Notes: generated by a model from the sequence alone, not told the origin. Shown: positions 31,967 through 41,891, numbered from the stretch's first letter. The stretch: 64,000 nucleotides of DNA from Curtobacterium sp. MCBA15_012 (GCF_001864935.2 NZ_CP126267.1:1922001-1986000), one strand, 5' to 3'. Numbers and translations: made by a program.

Positions 31967-32619
31967 TCAGCCTCGGGCTGCCGTCCGGGGGTGCGCCGCG
32001 GGTTGCGCGGCCGTCGGCTGCTCACCCGCGGGTTGCGCGGCCGTCGGCTGCTCACCCGTGGGTTGCTCTGCCGCCGGCTGCTCACCCGAGGGTTGCCCTG
32101 CCGTCGGCTGCTCACCCGAGGGTTGCCCTGCCGTCGGCTGCTCACCCGAGGGTTGCCCTGCCGTCGGCTGCTCTGCCGTGGGCAGGAGCCCGAAGGCGCG
32201 GAGCTCGGCGTCGGTGAACATCCGTGACCGGGTGAGGAACCGCTTGCCCTCGGGGACCTCGACGGAGAACCCACTGCCCCGACCCTCGACCACGTCGATC
32301 GTCAGGTGCGTGTACTTCCAGTACTCGAACTGGGAGCGCGACATGTACACCTCGACCGGAGCCGTGCCCGCCACCTCGAGCGTCCCGAGCAGCACGTCGC
32401 CCGGTCCGGTCCGGAACATGCCGACGGGGTAGCACATCGGACTCGAGCCGTCGCAGCAGCCACCCGACTGGTGGAACATCAGGGGGCCGTGCCGGGCGGC
32501 GAGGGAGCGCAGGAGCTCCTCCGCCGCCGGCGTGACCGCGACCCGGTCCGGGACCGTCCCGGCGGCGGGGCCGGTCCCCTCGGACCGGCCGACGGTGGCA
32601 CCGCCGTCCGGCAGCGGCA

Positions 32620-32620
<1 letters not shown>
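31967..32620 (-). CDS. DUF779 protein, aldehyde dehydrogenase partner, with repeat tail
   Basis: The 217-aa product has the DUF779 core at residues about 28-150, with a Cys-rich signature HQSGGCCDGSSPMC and YMSRSQFEYWKYTHLTIDVVEGRGSGFS. Function is unknown, but it commonly follows AldB-type dehydrogenases. Its ATG shares one base with the dehydrogenase stop (TGATG), so translation is coupled. From about residue 153 a decapeptide (GEQPTAGQPS and variants) is repeated, adding about 65 residues not needed by the family. Confidence 0.88.
32011..32160. repeat. Five 30-bp tandem repeats at the 3' end of the DUF779 gene
   Basis: The unit begins CCGTCGGCTGCTCACCCG and recurs at 32011, 32041, 32071, 32101 and 32131, with a partial copy at 32161. 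In frame it encodes the GEQPTAGQPS-type decapeptide. Confidence 0.92.
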
Positions 32621-34161
<1,541 letters not shown>

Positions 34162-34218
34162 GGTGGTGCCCTCTCGACGACGGTGTCGACGGCGCACGGT
34201 CTGCGCGCCTCGGTCGGG

Positions 34219-34250
34219 AGGCTACGACCGCCGAGGTTGCACCCGGTTGC
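34219..34250 (-). promoter_or_regulatory. Aldehyde dehydrogenase promoter with direct repeat
   Basis: TAGCCT (-10) at 34219-34224 on the minus strand. GGTTGC occurs twice at 10-bp spacing (34235-34250) over the -35 region, a candidate activator site. Confidence 0.45.
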
Positions 34251-34278
34251 GAGCAGTCCGGTCCGACGGGGGCCCCGG

Positions 34279-34284
34279 TATGGT
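34279..34284 (+). promoter_or_regulatory. DUF6177-like gene -10 box (leaderless start predicted)
   Basis: TATGGT, 7 bases before the ATG at 34292. It decides the start among three nearby ATGs (34280, 34292, 34298), since 34280 lies inside the box. Confidence 0.5.
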
Positions 34285-34291
34285 CGGGTGC

Positions 34292-35377
34292 ATGGGGATG
34301 CAACACCCGCTGGTGGACGGGACCGGTGACGGCTACGTGGTCAGCGAGACCGTCGGGCCGATCGTGGCCCTCACGCCGATGCGTGCCGACCTCGTCGTCC
34401 AGGCCACGGCCGCCGGACTGCGGGTGGTGTTCCTCACCCCCGAGACCACCCGGCTGACCGAACCCTTCCGGCAGGTCCTCGACGCGGCCGACGGACGCTG
34501 GGTCGTCCGGTCGGCCGAGGGCGCGCTCCGTGACGGGTCGACCGGTACGGCGCTGCTGGGAGTGGCCGACGCCTTCCGCGCTCCGGGGACGACCGACGCC
34601 GTCGACCCGCGCTACCTCGAGCTCCCTCGTCCGGAGCAGGTGCAGTTCGTGGTGTCGGCGTCGATCCGACACCGCGCCGACGCCGGAACGCGTCTCGGAC
34701 GTGCGTGGGAGACCTTCGCGGCGCTCGGACCCGGCTCGACACCGGCCGGGTGGGGCACCCACGAGCCGGTCGAAGCCGACTGGGACAAGGACACGCTGAC
34801 GGCGGCGGCACGCGGCAGGATGCCGGCGGACGCGCGGTTCGTCGTCGTCGGGGACGCCGGCGCACCACTCGCCGGTTCGGTGACCGCGCGACGGACCGAG
34901 CACGGTGTCGAGGAGGTCGTGGCCGGCCTCGTCGGCGTCGGAGCACCGGGGACCCCGGAGGTGCAGCGCGCGCACGACGCCGCGACCGTGCTCCTCGCCG
35001 ACCTCTGCAGCACGGCCCTCCCGCTCGTCGCGCTCGTCTTCGCGCGGGTCGGGTCACGAGACCTGACCCTCCGACCGGTGCTCGAGCAGGAGCCGGAGCC
35101 GGTCGCGATGCTGCTCGGAGCACCCGCCGTGCGGGGGCTCGGGCTCGACATCGACGAGATGCGGGATCGCTTCGGCGCCGAACGCGTCGGTCGCCCGCGC
35201 GTCCCGTCGCTCGTCCTGCGGTTCCGGGACGGACCGTCGCGCCCGGACGCCACCGGGTGGGAACGCCTGCGACCGGTCGTCGACCACCTCGGACGCGATG
35301 CGGTCGAACGCCTCACCGGCCGCGACTTCGGTGCGGCACGGTCAACCGGACCGGAGGGAGACGACGATGCCTCGTGA
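34292..35377 (+). CDS. Uncharacterised protein, DUF6177-like
   Basis: The 361-aa product is soluble with no signal peptide or membrane segment. Its N-terminus (VVSETVGPIVALTPMRADLVVQA) and general layout recall DUF6177 proteins, which often neighbour WXG100/polymorphic-toxin genes in actinobacteria; this is recall, not a search result. The middle has TPAGWGTHEPVEADWDKDTLT and a C-terminal DATGWERLRPVVDHLG. It overlaps the next gene by 11 bp. It lies at the edge of the secretion locus but on the opposite strand from the toxin operon. Function unknown. Confidence 0.7.
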   Translation: MGMQHPLVDGTGDGYVVSETVGPIVALTPMRADLVVQATAAGLRVVFLTPETTRLTEPFRQVLDAADGRWVVRSAEGALRDGSTGTALLGVADAFRAPGTTDAVDPRYLELPRPEQVQFVVSASIRHRADAGTRLGRAWETFAALGPGSTPAGWGTHEPVEADWDKDTLTAAARGRMPADARFVVVGDAGAPLAGSVTARRTEHGVEEVVAGLVGVGAPGTPEVQRAHDAATVLLADLCSTALPLVALVFARVGSRDLTLRPVLEQEPEPVAMLLGAPAVRGLGLDIDEMRDRFGAERVGRPRVPSLVLRFRDGPSRPDATGWERLRPVVDHLGRDAVERLTGRDFGAARSTGPEGDDDAS

Positions 35378-35765
35378 GATGACCGTCCTCGGTCCGACGC
35401 TCGTCGGCGACGCCGAGTTCCGTCCGGCCGCCGAAGCCGTCGGCCACGGTGTCGGTCTGCGTCTGGCACGCGACGGACTCGTCGGGCGGTTCTCCGACGC
35501 CGAGGGCCGTCTCGTCGCGACGGTGCAGCACCCCCGCCGGGTCCGCTCGGAGTCGGAGGTGCGCCGACTCCTGTCTGACATCGTCGAGCTCCCCGCCCAG
35601 GCCGAGGGCGGCGGCTGGTGGTGGACCGACGTCTTCGTGCCGCTCCACGACGAGGACGACGGGACGACGCTCCTGGGCGCCGAACCGCTCGGGGTCGCGC
35701 TCGCGCGGTCGATCGCCGAGCACGCGGGTGGTGTGCTCTCCGGATCGGACGAGCAGCGCTCCTGA
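35367..35765 (+). CDS. Hypothetical protein, partner of the DUF6177-like gene
   Basis: The 132-aa soluble product is of no family I recognise. The ATG at 35367 lies within the last codons of the preceding gene (11-bp overlap) with GGAGGGAG just upstream, so the two are co-translated. It has a conserved-looking aromatic stretch GGGWWWTDVFVPLHDED. It could be a chaperone or second subunit for the upstream protein. Confidence 0.7.
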   Translation: MPREMTVLGPTLVGDAEFRPAAEAVGHGVGLRLARDGLVGRFSDAEGRLVATVQHPRRVRSESEVRRLLSDIVELPAQAEGGGWWWTDVFVPLHDEDDGTTLLGAEPLGVALARSIAEHAGGVLSGSDEQRS

Positions 35766-35833
35766 AGGGGAGACCCTCGTCACGGCTGCGGGCGCGCTCT
35801 GGCCGTCCGTTCCGGTCGGAGCTGCACCAGGGG

Positions 35834-35839
35834 TAGCCT
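35834..35839 (+). promoter_or_regulatory. -10 box for the 158-aa gene (leaderless start predicted)
   Basis: TAGCCT with a 7-base spacer to the GTG at 35847. Confidence 0.5.
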
Positions 35840-35846
35840 CTGCCCC

Positions 35847-36323
35847 GTGGACCTCACTCCCTCGCACGCCTTCCTGCAGGCCGTCGCGGTCCTCCACCGG
35901 CGCGGATGGGAATCCGTGCGCGTGTTCACCGAGCTGTACGAGATCGGCGACTGGCGCTGCTGGCTCCATGCTTCGGGATGGCGATCAGGAAGACGACCGT
36001 TCCGACTCGGCCTGTACATCGGCGCCGACGACTGGGAGATGCCGTTCCCCCACGATCCGTCGGCCTCGATGACGCCAGACGAGATCGCCGACGCCCTCGA
36101 ACTCGACCTCGACGCGCGCGGGCGTGAGCCGGATCCAGAGTACGGCCCCTGGTACGCCGAACTCATCCGACAGTGCTCGCCGAACCTGTTGCCCCTGTGG
36201 CGAGGCGGCGGCGTCCGTCCGAACGTCGTTCCGAGTGCGATGAGCGCGGACGGCGAGATCGTCGTGCTCGACCTCCCGCCGGAACCGCCAGAACCAGCCC
36301 GTTCGACCGGTACGCGTTCCTGA
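35847..36323 (+). CDS. Hypothetical protein, possible orphan immunity-type protein
   Basis: The 158-aa soluble product is rich in Trp and acidic residues (DWRCWLHASGWRSG, LYIGADDWEMPFPHD, DPEYGPWYAELI). The small size, acidity and place beside toxin-immunity genes suggest an immunity-like protein, but no family is recognised. The GTG start is set by the TAGCCT box 7 bases upstream. It is convergent with the downstream immunity genes, 33 bp apart. Its base composition looks less GC-rich than neighbours, which fits horizontal exchange. Confidence 0.65.
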   Translation: MDLTPSHAFLQAVAVLHRRGWESVRVFTELYEIGDWRCWLHASGWRSGRRPFRLGLYIGADDWEMPFPHDPSASMTPDEIADALELDLDARGREPDPEYGPWYAELIRQCSPNLLPLWRGGGVRPNVVPSAMSADGEIVVLDLPPEPPEPARSTGTRS

Positions 36324-36356
36324 GCAGACGACCGTCGGCAGGACCGCATCCCTGGG

Positions 36357-37229
36357 TCAGCGCGCCCACTCCGGGACGTACCGTTCCGCGCGCCCCTGCG
36401 CGATGAACTCCGACCGCCAGGCTTCGAGGCCCGGCGCTGGTTCGGCGTCCGTCCGAGCAACGCGCGGATCGGGCGCGCCGAAGTCGAGCCGGTCGTCGTA
36501 GACGAACGAGTACGAGAACGACCCCGCTGAGGTCAGGTGCAGTTCGGCACCGATCCACGTCCCCTTGTCCGGGACGGCTGCGGCCTGCCGGAGTGCACGG
36601 AACTCATCGACCATCGGGTCTGGGACCGGCACCGCGACGGCCTGGCCGCCGGACTCGACGCGACCCCGCGTGGTGTGCTCGCTCCCGCAGAACGCCACGA
36701 AGAAGTCGGCCGTCTCGAACGCAGGCCCCTGCATCAGCCACCGGTGAGCGTTCCCCGCGAGGGTCGTCTGTACTTGCTGCGCGGCGACCAAGGACCCACC
36801 CGGCGCGGGCTCGGGCGCCGCAGGCCGCTGATCCGCAGCGCCCGTCGCCGGCGCGAACAGCTCCGCAGGGATCTGCGGGCGCAGGTGTGCGACCAGGCCG
36901 ATCGGCAGGTGGAGTTCCTGCGGCCCGGGGTTGACGAGCACACCGTGGTCCGGATCGGCCAACTCGATGACCCGCGCTCCGTTCAACACGACGACCTGGT
37001 TTGCCGTCGGCAGGTCCACCTGCAAGCTGTGCTGCTCCCCGGTGAAGACCACGAGTGCCGGTCCGTCGTCGAAACGCTTCGCGATCGGGAACGCCGTGTC
37101 ACCGTCGATGTTCATCGGCACGAGGAGCGGGCTGCTCATGAAGTGGTTCACGAACGCACCGAGCGACGACGGGTCCACGAGTGCCTGCTCGAGCTGGGCG
37201 TCGAGCTCCGGGTTCTCCATGCCGCTCAC
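36357..37229 (-). CDS. Immunity-type protein: SseB-like N-terminus fused to YezG/DUF600-like C-terminus
   Basis: The 290-aa product seems to have two parts. Residues about 5-125 resemble SseB N-terminal domains (LGAFVNHFMSSPLLVPM, FPIAKRFDDGPALVVFTG). After a Pro/Ala linker, residues about 205-290 carry GTWIGAELHLTSAGSFSYSFVYDDR and end ERYVPEWAR, like YezG/DUF600 immunity proteins. The GTG start overlaps the previous immunity gene by 4 bp (GTGA). It is the last gene of the toxin operon, so cytoplasmic protection against the endonuclease toxin or a relative is inferred. Assignment of both domains is by motif only. Confidence 0.7.
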   Translation of the reverse strand: MSGMENPELDAQLEQALVDPSSLGAFVNHFMSSPLLVPMNIDGDTAFPIAKRFDDGPALVVFTGEQHSLQVDLPTANQVVVLNGARVIELADPDHGVLVNPGPQELHLPIGLVAHLRPQIPAELFAPATGAADQRPAAPEPAPGGSLVAAQQVQTTLAGNAHRWLMQGPAFETADFFVAFCGSEHTTRGRVESGGQAVAVPVPDPMVDEFRALRQAAAVPDKGTWIGAELHLTSAGSFSYSFVYDDRLDFGAPDPRVARTDAEPAPGLEAWRSEFIAQGRAERYVPEWAR

Positions 37230-38074
37230 TGCTCGAACCGCCGTGCGAGCTGCCAGTCCACCAGGTCCGTGATCGCGTCCGTCACGTCGTCCTCCGCCCC
37301 TTCAGGACCGTTCGACGAACCCAACTCCGCCGCGAGCGCAGCACACGCCGACTCGTCTTCGACGAACCGGGTGAGCAGGGCGTTCGTCGCCGTCTCGGCA
37401 ACCTGCTCCAACGCACGGTCGTCCGCCTCCCGTCGCAGCAACTCCGTCGCCGGGGTCTCCGCACGCAGTGCCCGCACGATCTCCTCGGACACGGCATCGA
37501 ACACCGCCGACCACCGCGCCGACGACGCCAACTCGGCGCGCAACGGCGGCCACGTCGGCGCCGCAGCGATCGCCCGCTCGACGGCAGCATGGTCCCCGGA
37601 TGCTCGCTCCGCGTCCTCGCTGCCGACCAGCTCTCGCAACCACGTCGGCACGTACTGAGGCGACCGAGGGTGCCGCTGCAACTCGTCCGCCCAGGACTCG
37701 TCGAGGGGCATGGTCAAGTCCATTTCCGCCGGGTCCAGGTCCGGAACCATCTGGTCGAAGAAGACCCGGTCCTGCCAGTTGTAGGACACTTCGGCCTCCA
37801 CAGGCTCCCGCATCAGGTTGATCTTCATCGAGAACCACGTCCCGCGTTCCTGGCTCGCACAGGAGTCGTGGAAGGCCCACCACTTCCGTGTGAATGCGAG
37901 CGCGGGCCAGAGCACCCCGGTCGATCCGTCTGGACGAACGAACTTGCCGACGACGGAGGCTTCAGGGCCGACGAAGGCACCCTCGAACTGCGCGGAGACC
38001 CAGTCCTCCTGGGCCAGAAGGTTCCGGGTTGCTTCCACCAGGGTGGCTTCGTCGTCCGGTGTTCCTGTGCTCAC
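37226..38074 (-). CDS. YezG/DUF600-like immunity protein for the endonuclease toxin
   Basis: The 282-aa product has an N-terminal immunity-like domain (about 1-150) with RGTWFSMKINLMREPVEAEVSYNW and the closing motif QRHPRSPQYVPTWLREL, matching the pattern of YezG, the antitoxin of B. subtilis YeeF, whose tip is also an endonuclease NS_2. Residues 155-282 are an extra helical region of unknown role. The GTG at 38072-38074 has AGGAG 7 bases upstream and begins 18 bp after the toxin stop, the normal place for a cognate immunity gene. It overlaps the second immunity gene by 4 bp. Confidence 0.75.
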   Translation of the reverse strand: MSTGTPDDEATLVEATRNLLAQEDWVSAQFEGAFVGPEASVVGKFVRPDGSTGVLWPALAFTRKWWAFHDSCASQERGTWFSMKINLMREPVEAEVSYNWQDRVFFDQMVPDLDPAEMDLTMPLDESWADELQRHPRSPQYVPTWLRELVGSEDAERASGDHAAVERAIAAAPTWPPLRAELASSARWSAVFDAVSEEIVRALRAETPATELLRREADDRALEQVAETATNALLTRFVEDESACAALAAELGSSNGPEGAEDDVTDAITDLVDWQLARRFEQ

Positions 38075-38092
38075 GTCACTCCTGGTCGTTGA

Positions 38093-40696
38093 TCACGGTG
38101 TCGGGATGTTGCTGAACGGTCGGACACGGAGCGGTCCGTCTCCGACCTGCCACCTCACATCGTACAAATCGGGTCGAAGGTTCTTGCCCGCATACTCCAA
38201 GTTGACCTCGACTCTGACGGACTTCCCTGAATCGATCGCCGCCGCCCACTGGTTCTCGAGTGCCTTGTACGAGCCGAGGTTGACCTTGCTCCACTGCGCG
38301 GTGAGGTTGATGCCTTCACCGGGACCACCGAACAGGGTGGCGAAGATGTGACCGCCGTGGTCGACGTCGAGGCGGTCATCGCCACCTGCGGTCTTCTGCT
38401 GACCGCCGTGCCGGTTCCGGTCCTCGAGCTGCTTGACCACCTGGTCGAGGTGGCCCTCGGCGTGGACGACCCGCGCGTGCTCGTCGGTCTCGTAGACCCA
38501 CTTGCCGCCGTCGATCTCGTAGCGCGTGTTCGGCTCGATCGCCTTGTGGTAGAGGTCGGTGTTCCAGCCACCCTTGGCACCCGAATCGAACTGCAGCACC
38601 GTCCGCTCGACCCCGTCCTTCCCGACGTGGGTCGTCGGCGACGGGTCGTGGGCGCCGGTCCCGTCCGCGGACTGCGGAGGCTGCGACTCGTCGTGCGCCG
38701 ACGACGGCGCATCGTCGCGCCCGGTGACCGGAGACTCATCACGAGCGCCCGCAGGACTGTCGTGCTGCCCAGCCGTCGGAGCGTCACCGCGATCCGCCGC
38801 CGGAGCGTCGCCGTGCCCGGCGGTGGGGGCGTCACCACGTTCACCGGTCGGAGCGTCACCCCGCTCAGCCGCCGGAGCGTCACCACGACCAGCAGCCGGA
38901 GCATCATCCCGCGCGACCGACGGCGCATCGCCCCGCTCAGCCGCCGGAGCGTCACCGCGACCAGCAGCCGGAACGTCACCACGACCAGCAGCCGGAGCAT
39001 CATCCCGCGCGACCGACGGCGCATCGCCCCGCTCAGCCGCCGGAACGTCACCACGACCAGCAGCCGGAACGTCACCACGACCAGCAGCCGGAGCATCATC
39101 CCGCGCGACCGACGGCGCATCGCCCCGCCCCGCGGTCGGGCTCTCGCCGCGCGGCGCCTCGACGTGCGGAGCCGGAGCGGGATCCGCATGCGTCGTCGGC
39201 ACGTCGACCTTGCCGGCATCGCCCGCCAGGTCGACGCTCGTCGTCGGCAGGTCGCCCTCGCGCGCGATCTTCGCGACGTCGCCCGCGTCGACGCCCTTCC
39301 CGAGGTTCGCCAGGTCCCCGACGGTGACGCCCTTCGCCGCGTTCACGAACTCGTCAGCACCACGGGCAGCCCGCGCCGCGTCGTCCGCGAACCCACCGGC
39401 GCGCGCGACGTCACCCGCGGCGTCGGCAGCCGCAGCGGTCGCGTGGGCGCCCGCACTGGCCTCGCCGGCCCCCGGGATGAACATCGTGCCGATGTTGAAC
39501 GCGCTCGCACCGAAGGTGCCGCCGGGGTCGTCGACCCACGACTGCGCCGGGTTGTAGCCGTCCCACGAGGAGGCTTCCCACCACTGCTCGGGCAGCTTCA
39601 GCCCGACGAGTCCGCCGACGGTGTCCGCCAGGGCGGTCGTGTCGTCGTGGCCCCAGTCGGACAGGAACTGCTGGGTGTCCTTCGGCAGGAAGTCACCGAT
39701 CGGGGTGTTGCCGAGGGTGTTCACGACCGTGCCCACCGGGGACAGCGCCGAGGCGAGGTGGCCCAGCCCGAGCCACGAGCCCCCGTAGGTCTGTCCGGCG
39801 CGGTCCCAGGCGTCGTCGACCATGTCCTTCCGCCCGACGACCGCACCGACGATCGCCTCGGAGAACCACGGGACCCCGGTGCCGTCCCAGCCGAGGAGCA
39901 GCGAACTGAGCCCCTTCGCCATCCCGCCAAGGCCGTCGACGACGACGCCCTTGACGAGGTGCGCCGGGAAGCCCGCGGCCTTCTCACCGCAGGACTCCTT
40001 GCGGTCCCCGGTCGAGCCCCAGGGCGTGTCGATGTCCTGCTCGCCCGCCCACGGCATCGACGCCTCGGCCTCGGCCATGATCTGCTGCGGCGACTTCTGG
40101 CCGGTCCCGGGCAGCGGTGCGAGGCAGGCGGCGCCGAGGATCGCGTTCGCGCACTGCTGCTGCGCGGCGAGCCACTCCTCGGCCAGGTCGGCGCCGCGTC
40201 GGATCAGCCGGTTGTTCTCGTCGACCATGTCGGGGTCCTGGTCCCAGGACGTGATCTCGACCTTGGTCCCCGTGAGCAGGCTGACGCCCATGGTGCTGAC
40301 CGCCTGGGAGGCGATCACGTAACCGTCCTCGGAGTCCTGCCACCGCGGCTGGAAGTTCTTCGCGCGGTGGACGAAGTCCTCGGCCTCGGTCTTGAGGGCG
40401 TCGAGCTTCGTCTTGATCTGCGCGAGGGTCTCGGCGTAGGTGGTGAGCGCCGTGGCCACCGAGGACAGTCCGTCCCCCAGCGTGGTGGTGGCGGTGCCGA
40501 CGGGCGTCATCACGGAGTACAGGTGCTCGGCACCGTCGGACTGGTACGAGCCGGAGATCGCCTGCCAGGCGCGGACGGTGTCACCGCCGCCCGTGCTCAC
40601 GGTCGAGGCGAGGGTCGCGAGCGTCGAGGCCCCGGAGGACACCGCAGCGGCGTCGATCTTCGCGCCCGGCAACGCGTCCGGGACGATGAGGCTCAC
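38093..40696 (-). CDS. Type VII-secreted polymorphic toxin with DNA/RNA non-specific endonuclease tip
   Basis: The 867-aa product has an N-terminal helical WXG100/LXG-like export region (1-125), a middle region (130-500) with PTPGAGEA-like hydrophobic pretoxin segments, a repeat linker (about 512-669; APAAGRGD/APSVARDD units) and a C-terminal nuclease. The nuclease (about 695-867) shows DVDHGGHIFATLFGGPGEGINL with His780/His783, then ALENQWAAAIDSGKSV, as in endonuclease NS_2 (PF13930) domains such as YeeF. Two immunity genes follow at once. The GTG start overlaps the preceding small gene by 4 bp. No Sec signal is present; export by the EccC system is inferred. Confidence 0.87.
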   Translation of the reverse strand: MSLIVPDALPGAKIDAAAVSSGASTLATLASTVSTGGGDTVRAWQAISGSYQSDGAEHLYSVMTPVGTATTTLGDGLSSVATALTTYAETLAQIKTKLDALKTEAEDFVHRAKNFQPRWQDSEDGYVIASQAVSTMGVSLLTGTKVEITSWDQDPDMVDENNRLIRRGADLAEEWLAAQQQCANAILGAACLAPLPGTGQKSPQQIMAEAEASMPWAGEQDIDTPWGSTGDRKESCGEKAAGFPAHLVKGVVVDGLGGMAKGLSSLLLGWDGTGVPWFSEAIVGAVVGRKDMVDDAWDRAGQTYGGSWLGLGHLASALSPVGTVVNTLGNTPIGDFLPKDTQQFLSDWGHDDTTALADTVGGLVGLKLPEQWWEASSWDGYNPAQSWVDDPGGTFGASAFNIGTMFIPGAGEASAGAHATAAAADAAGDVARAGGFADDAARAARGADEFVNAAKGVTVGDLANLGKGVDAGDVAKIAREGDLPTTSVDLAGDAGKVDVPTTHADPAPAPHVEAPRGESPTAGRGDAPSVARDDAPAAGRGDVPAAGRGDVPAAERGDAPSVARDDAPAAGRGDVPAAGRGDAPAAERGDAPSVARDDAPAAGRGDAPAAERGDAPTGERGDAPTAGHGDAPAADRGDAPTAGQHDSPAGARDESPVTGRDDAPSSAHDESQPPQSADGTGAHDPSPTTHVGKDGVERTVLQFDSGAKGGWNTDLYHKAIEPNTRYEIDGGKWVYETDEHARVVHAEGHLDQVVKQLEDRNRHGGQQKTAGGDDRLDVDHGGHIFATLFGGPGEGINLTAQWSKVNLGSYKALENQWAAAIDSGKSVRVEVNLEYAGKNLRPDLYDVRWQVGDGPLRVRPFSNIPTP
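38700..39150. repeat. Repeat-built linker of the toxin gene
   Basis: About 450 bp of 24-bp-based repeats encoding octapeptides of the type APAAGRGD, APAAERGD and APSVARDD, with a larger block starting GCATCATCCCGCGCGACCGA seen three times (near 38909, 38999, 39089). It separates the export half from the nuclease and is likely to vary in copy number between strains. Confidence 0.85.
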
Positions 40697-41037
40697 TGCG
40701 CGACCCCGAGGATCGAGAGGTCACCGTTCGCCGCCGCACGGCCCGCGTTCGTCTCCATCGTGGCGGCGATGTCCTCGTCGCCGTGGACGACCGCGTTCGT
40801 CGCCGCGACGGCACCGTCGATCGCCGCCGGCACGTGGCGCGTGATCGTCGTGACGTTCCCCGACATCGCGTCGAAGAACTTCGACAGCGCGCCGTTGATC
40901 AGCTCGGACTGGGCGCCCGTCGCGACGGTCTGCACGGTGCCGTCGATCTTGCCGAGCGCGTCCATCACGGGCTGGCTCTTGGACGCGACGTCCGTCAGGA
41001 CGCTCTTCACCCCTGCGGGGTCGACTCTGTACGTCAT
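40693..41037 (-). CDS. Small helical T7SS-associated protein (DUF6507-like)
   Basis: The 114-aa product is all-helical, without signal or membrane segment (MTYRVDPAGVKSVLTDVASKSQ, FFDAMSGNVTTITRHVPAAIDG). It resembles DUF6507 proteins from memory. Its size, helical content and place between WXG100 genes and the toxin suggest a WXG-like export partner or chaperone for the toxin; it has no WXG motif. It overlaps the toxin start by 4 bp (GTGA), so their synthesis is coupled one to one. Confidence 0.75.
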   Translation of the reverse strand: MTYRVDPAGVKSVLTDVASKSQPVMDALGKIDGTVQTVATGAQSELINGALSKFFDAMSGNVTTITRHVPAAIDGAVAATNAVVHGDEDIAATMETNAGRAAANGDLSILGVAQ

Positions 41038-41050
41038 GGCTCACCTCTCA

Positions 41051-41182
41051 CGCCGTCGGCCAGGACGGCCGAAGGACGTGGACTCGCCGTCGGCCAGGAC
41101 GGCCGAAGGACGTGGACTCGCCCTCGGCCAGGACGGCCGAAGGACGTGGACTCGCCCTCGGCCAGGATGCCGAGGGATGCGG
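41051..41182. repeat. 34-bp tandem repeat array, each unit with a hairpin
   Basis: Units start at 41051, 41085, 41119 and 41153 (the last diverged). Each contains TCGGCC-AGGAC-GGCCGA, a 6-bp stem with a 5-base loop. It fills the 155-bp space between the second WXG100 gene and the small helical gene of the same operon. Possible roles are partial termination, RNA stabilisation of the upstream WXG100 message, or protein binding. Confidence 0.88.
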
Positions 41183-41192
41183 AATCGGGTCG

Positions 41193-41507
41193 TCAGCCGA
41201 TGCTGTCGACGGCGCTCTTGGCCTTCTGGACGGTCTGCTGCGCGGTCTGGTCGGTGGACTGCAGCGAGGTGCGGAGGGTCGAGATGATGCCCCGGACCTC
41301 GGTCGCCGCGTTCTTCCAGCGGAGTTCCTTCGACTGGTACTCGTCGGACACGCCGTCGGCCTGGTAGTCGCTCATCGCGGCGCGCACGTCGGCGTCGCGC
41401 TGGTCGATCAGCGCCTCGAGCTGCGCGGCGAGCCGGTTGAAGTTGTCCTGGGCGCTCTGCGACGCGGCGACGTCGTAGTCGCGGCGGTCTGCCTGGTTCC
41501 CTGCCAT
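41193..41507 (-). CDS. WXG100-family-like protein 2
   Basis: The 104-aa product is two long helices joined by a turn near residues 46-60 (SDYQADGVSDEYQSKELRW), the place of the WXG turn; Trp-x-Gly itself is replaced (YQADG). Size and helical heptads fit the WXG100 superfamily of small T7SS substrates that form antiparallel helical-hairpin dimers. ATG with GGGGGA upstream. It lies 16 bp after the first WXG100-like gene, so the two probably pair. Confidence 0.78.
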   Translation of the reverse strand: MAGNQADRRDYDVAASQSAQDNFNRLAAQLEALIDQRDADVRAAMSDYQADGVSDEYQSKELRWKNAATEVRGIISTLRTSLQSTDQTAQQTVQKAKSAVDSIG

Positions 41508-41523
41508 GGTCGTCCCCCTCGTC

Positions 41524-41859
41524 TCAGTGACCGGCGCCGAAGCGCGCTGCGTCGAAGTTCACGGTGCCGGCCGCCTGCGTGGCGTCGTCCGCCATCTGCT
41601 GGTCGCCCTGGCCGAACGCGGTGTCCATCCCGCCGATGCCGCTGAGGACCGCGGCGAGTGCCGCGTTCAGCTCGTTGGCGACCTGGTCGGACTGTGCCTT
41701 GAAGCGGTCGAACGCCGCACGGCCCGCACCGTTGAACTTGCCCTGGAGGGGTTCGGCCGCGGCGAGCAGTGCCTTGACCTGCGCGCCGAGGTCCTGCGAG
41801 GCGCTCCCCGTCCTCTTGCCGAGCTGACCGAGTGTGTCGGCCCCCATCGCGAACTTCAC
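41524..41859 (-). CDS. WXG100-family-like protein 1
   Basis: The 111-aa product has a helical hairpin with FNGAGRAAFDRFKAQ at residues about 43-57, where FNG stands for WXG and is followed by the usual small-residue/Phe pattern. It is the first gene of the toxin operon. The GTG at 41857-41859 with GGGGAAG upstream is chosen over the longer frame to 41940, because a promoter (41905-41933) lies in that longer frame. Probable heterodimer partner of the next gene. Confidence 0.8.
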   Translation of the reverse strand: MKFAMGADTLGQLGKRTGSASQDLGAQVKALLAAAEPLQGKFNGAGRAAFDRFKAQSDQVANELNAALAAVLSGIGGMDTAFGQGDQQMADDATQAAGTVNFDAARFGAGH

Positions 41860-41891
41860 GTCGTCTTCCCCTCGATCGGTCGTGCGTCCCT

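Noticed and set aside
38700-39150. Possible CRISPR array in the toxin gene
   Set aside because: The repeats are contiguous, in frame and code for an octapeptide linker; there are no unique spacers and no cas genes.
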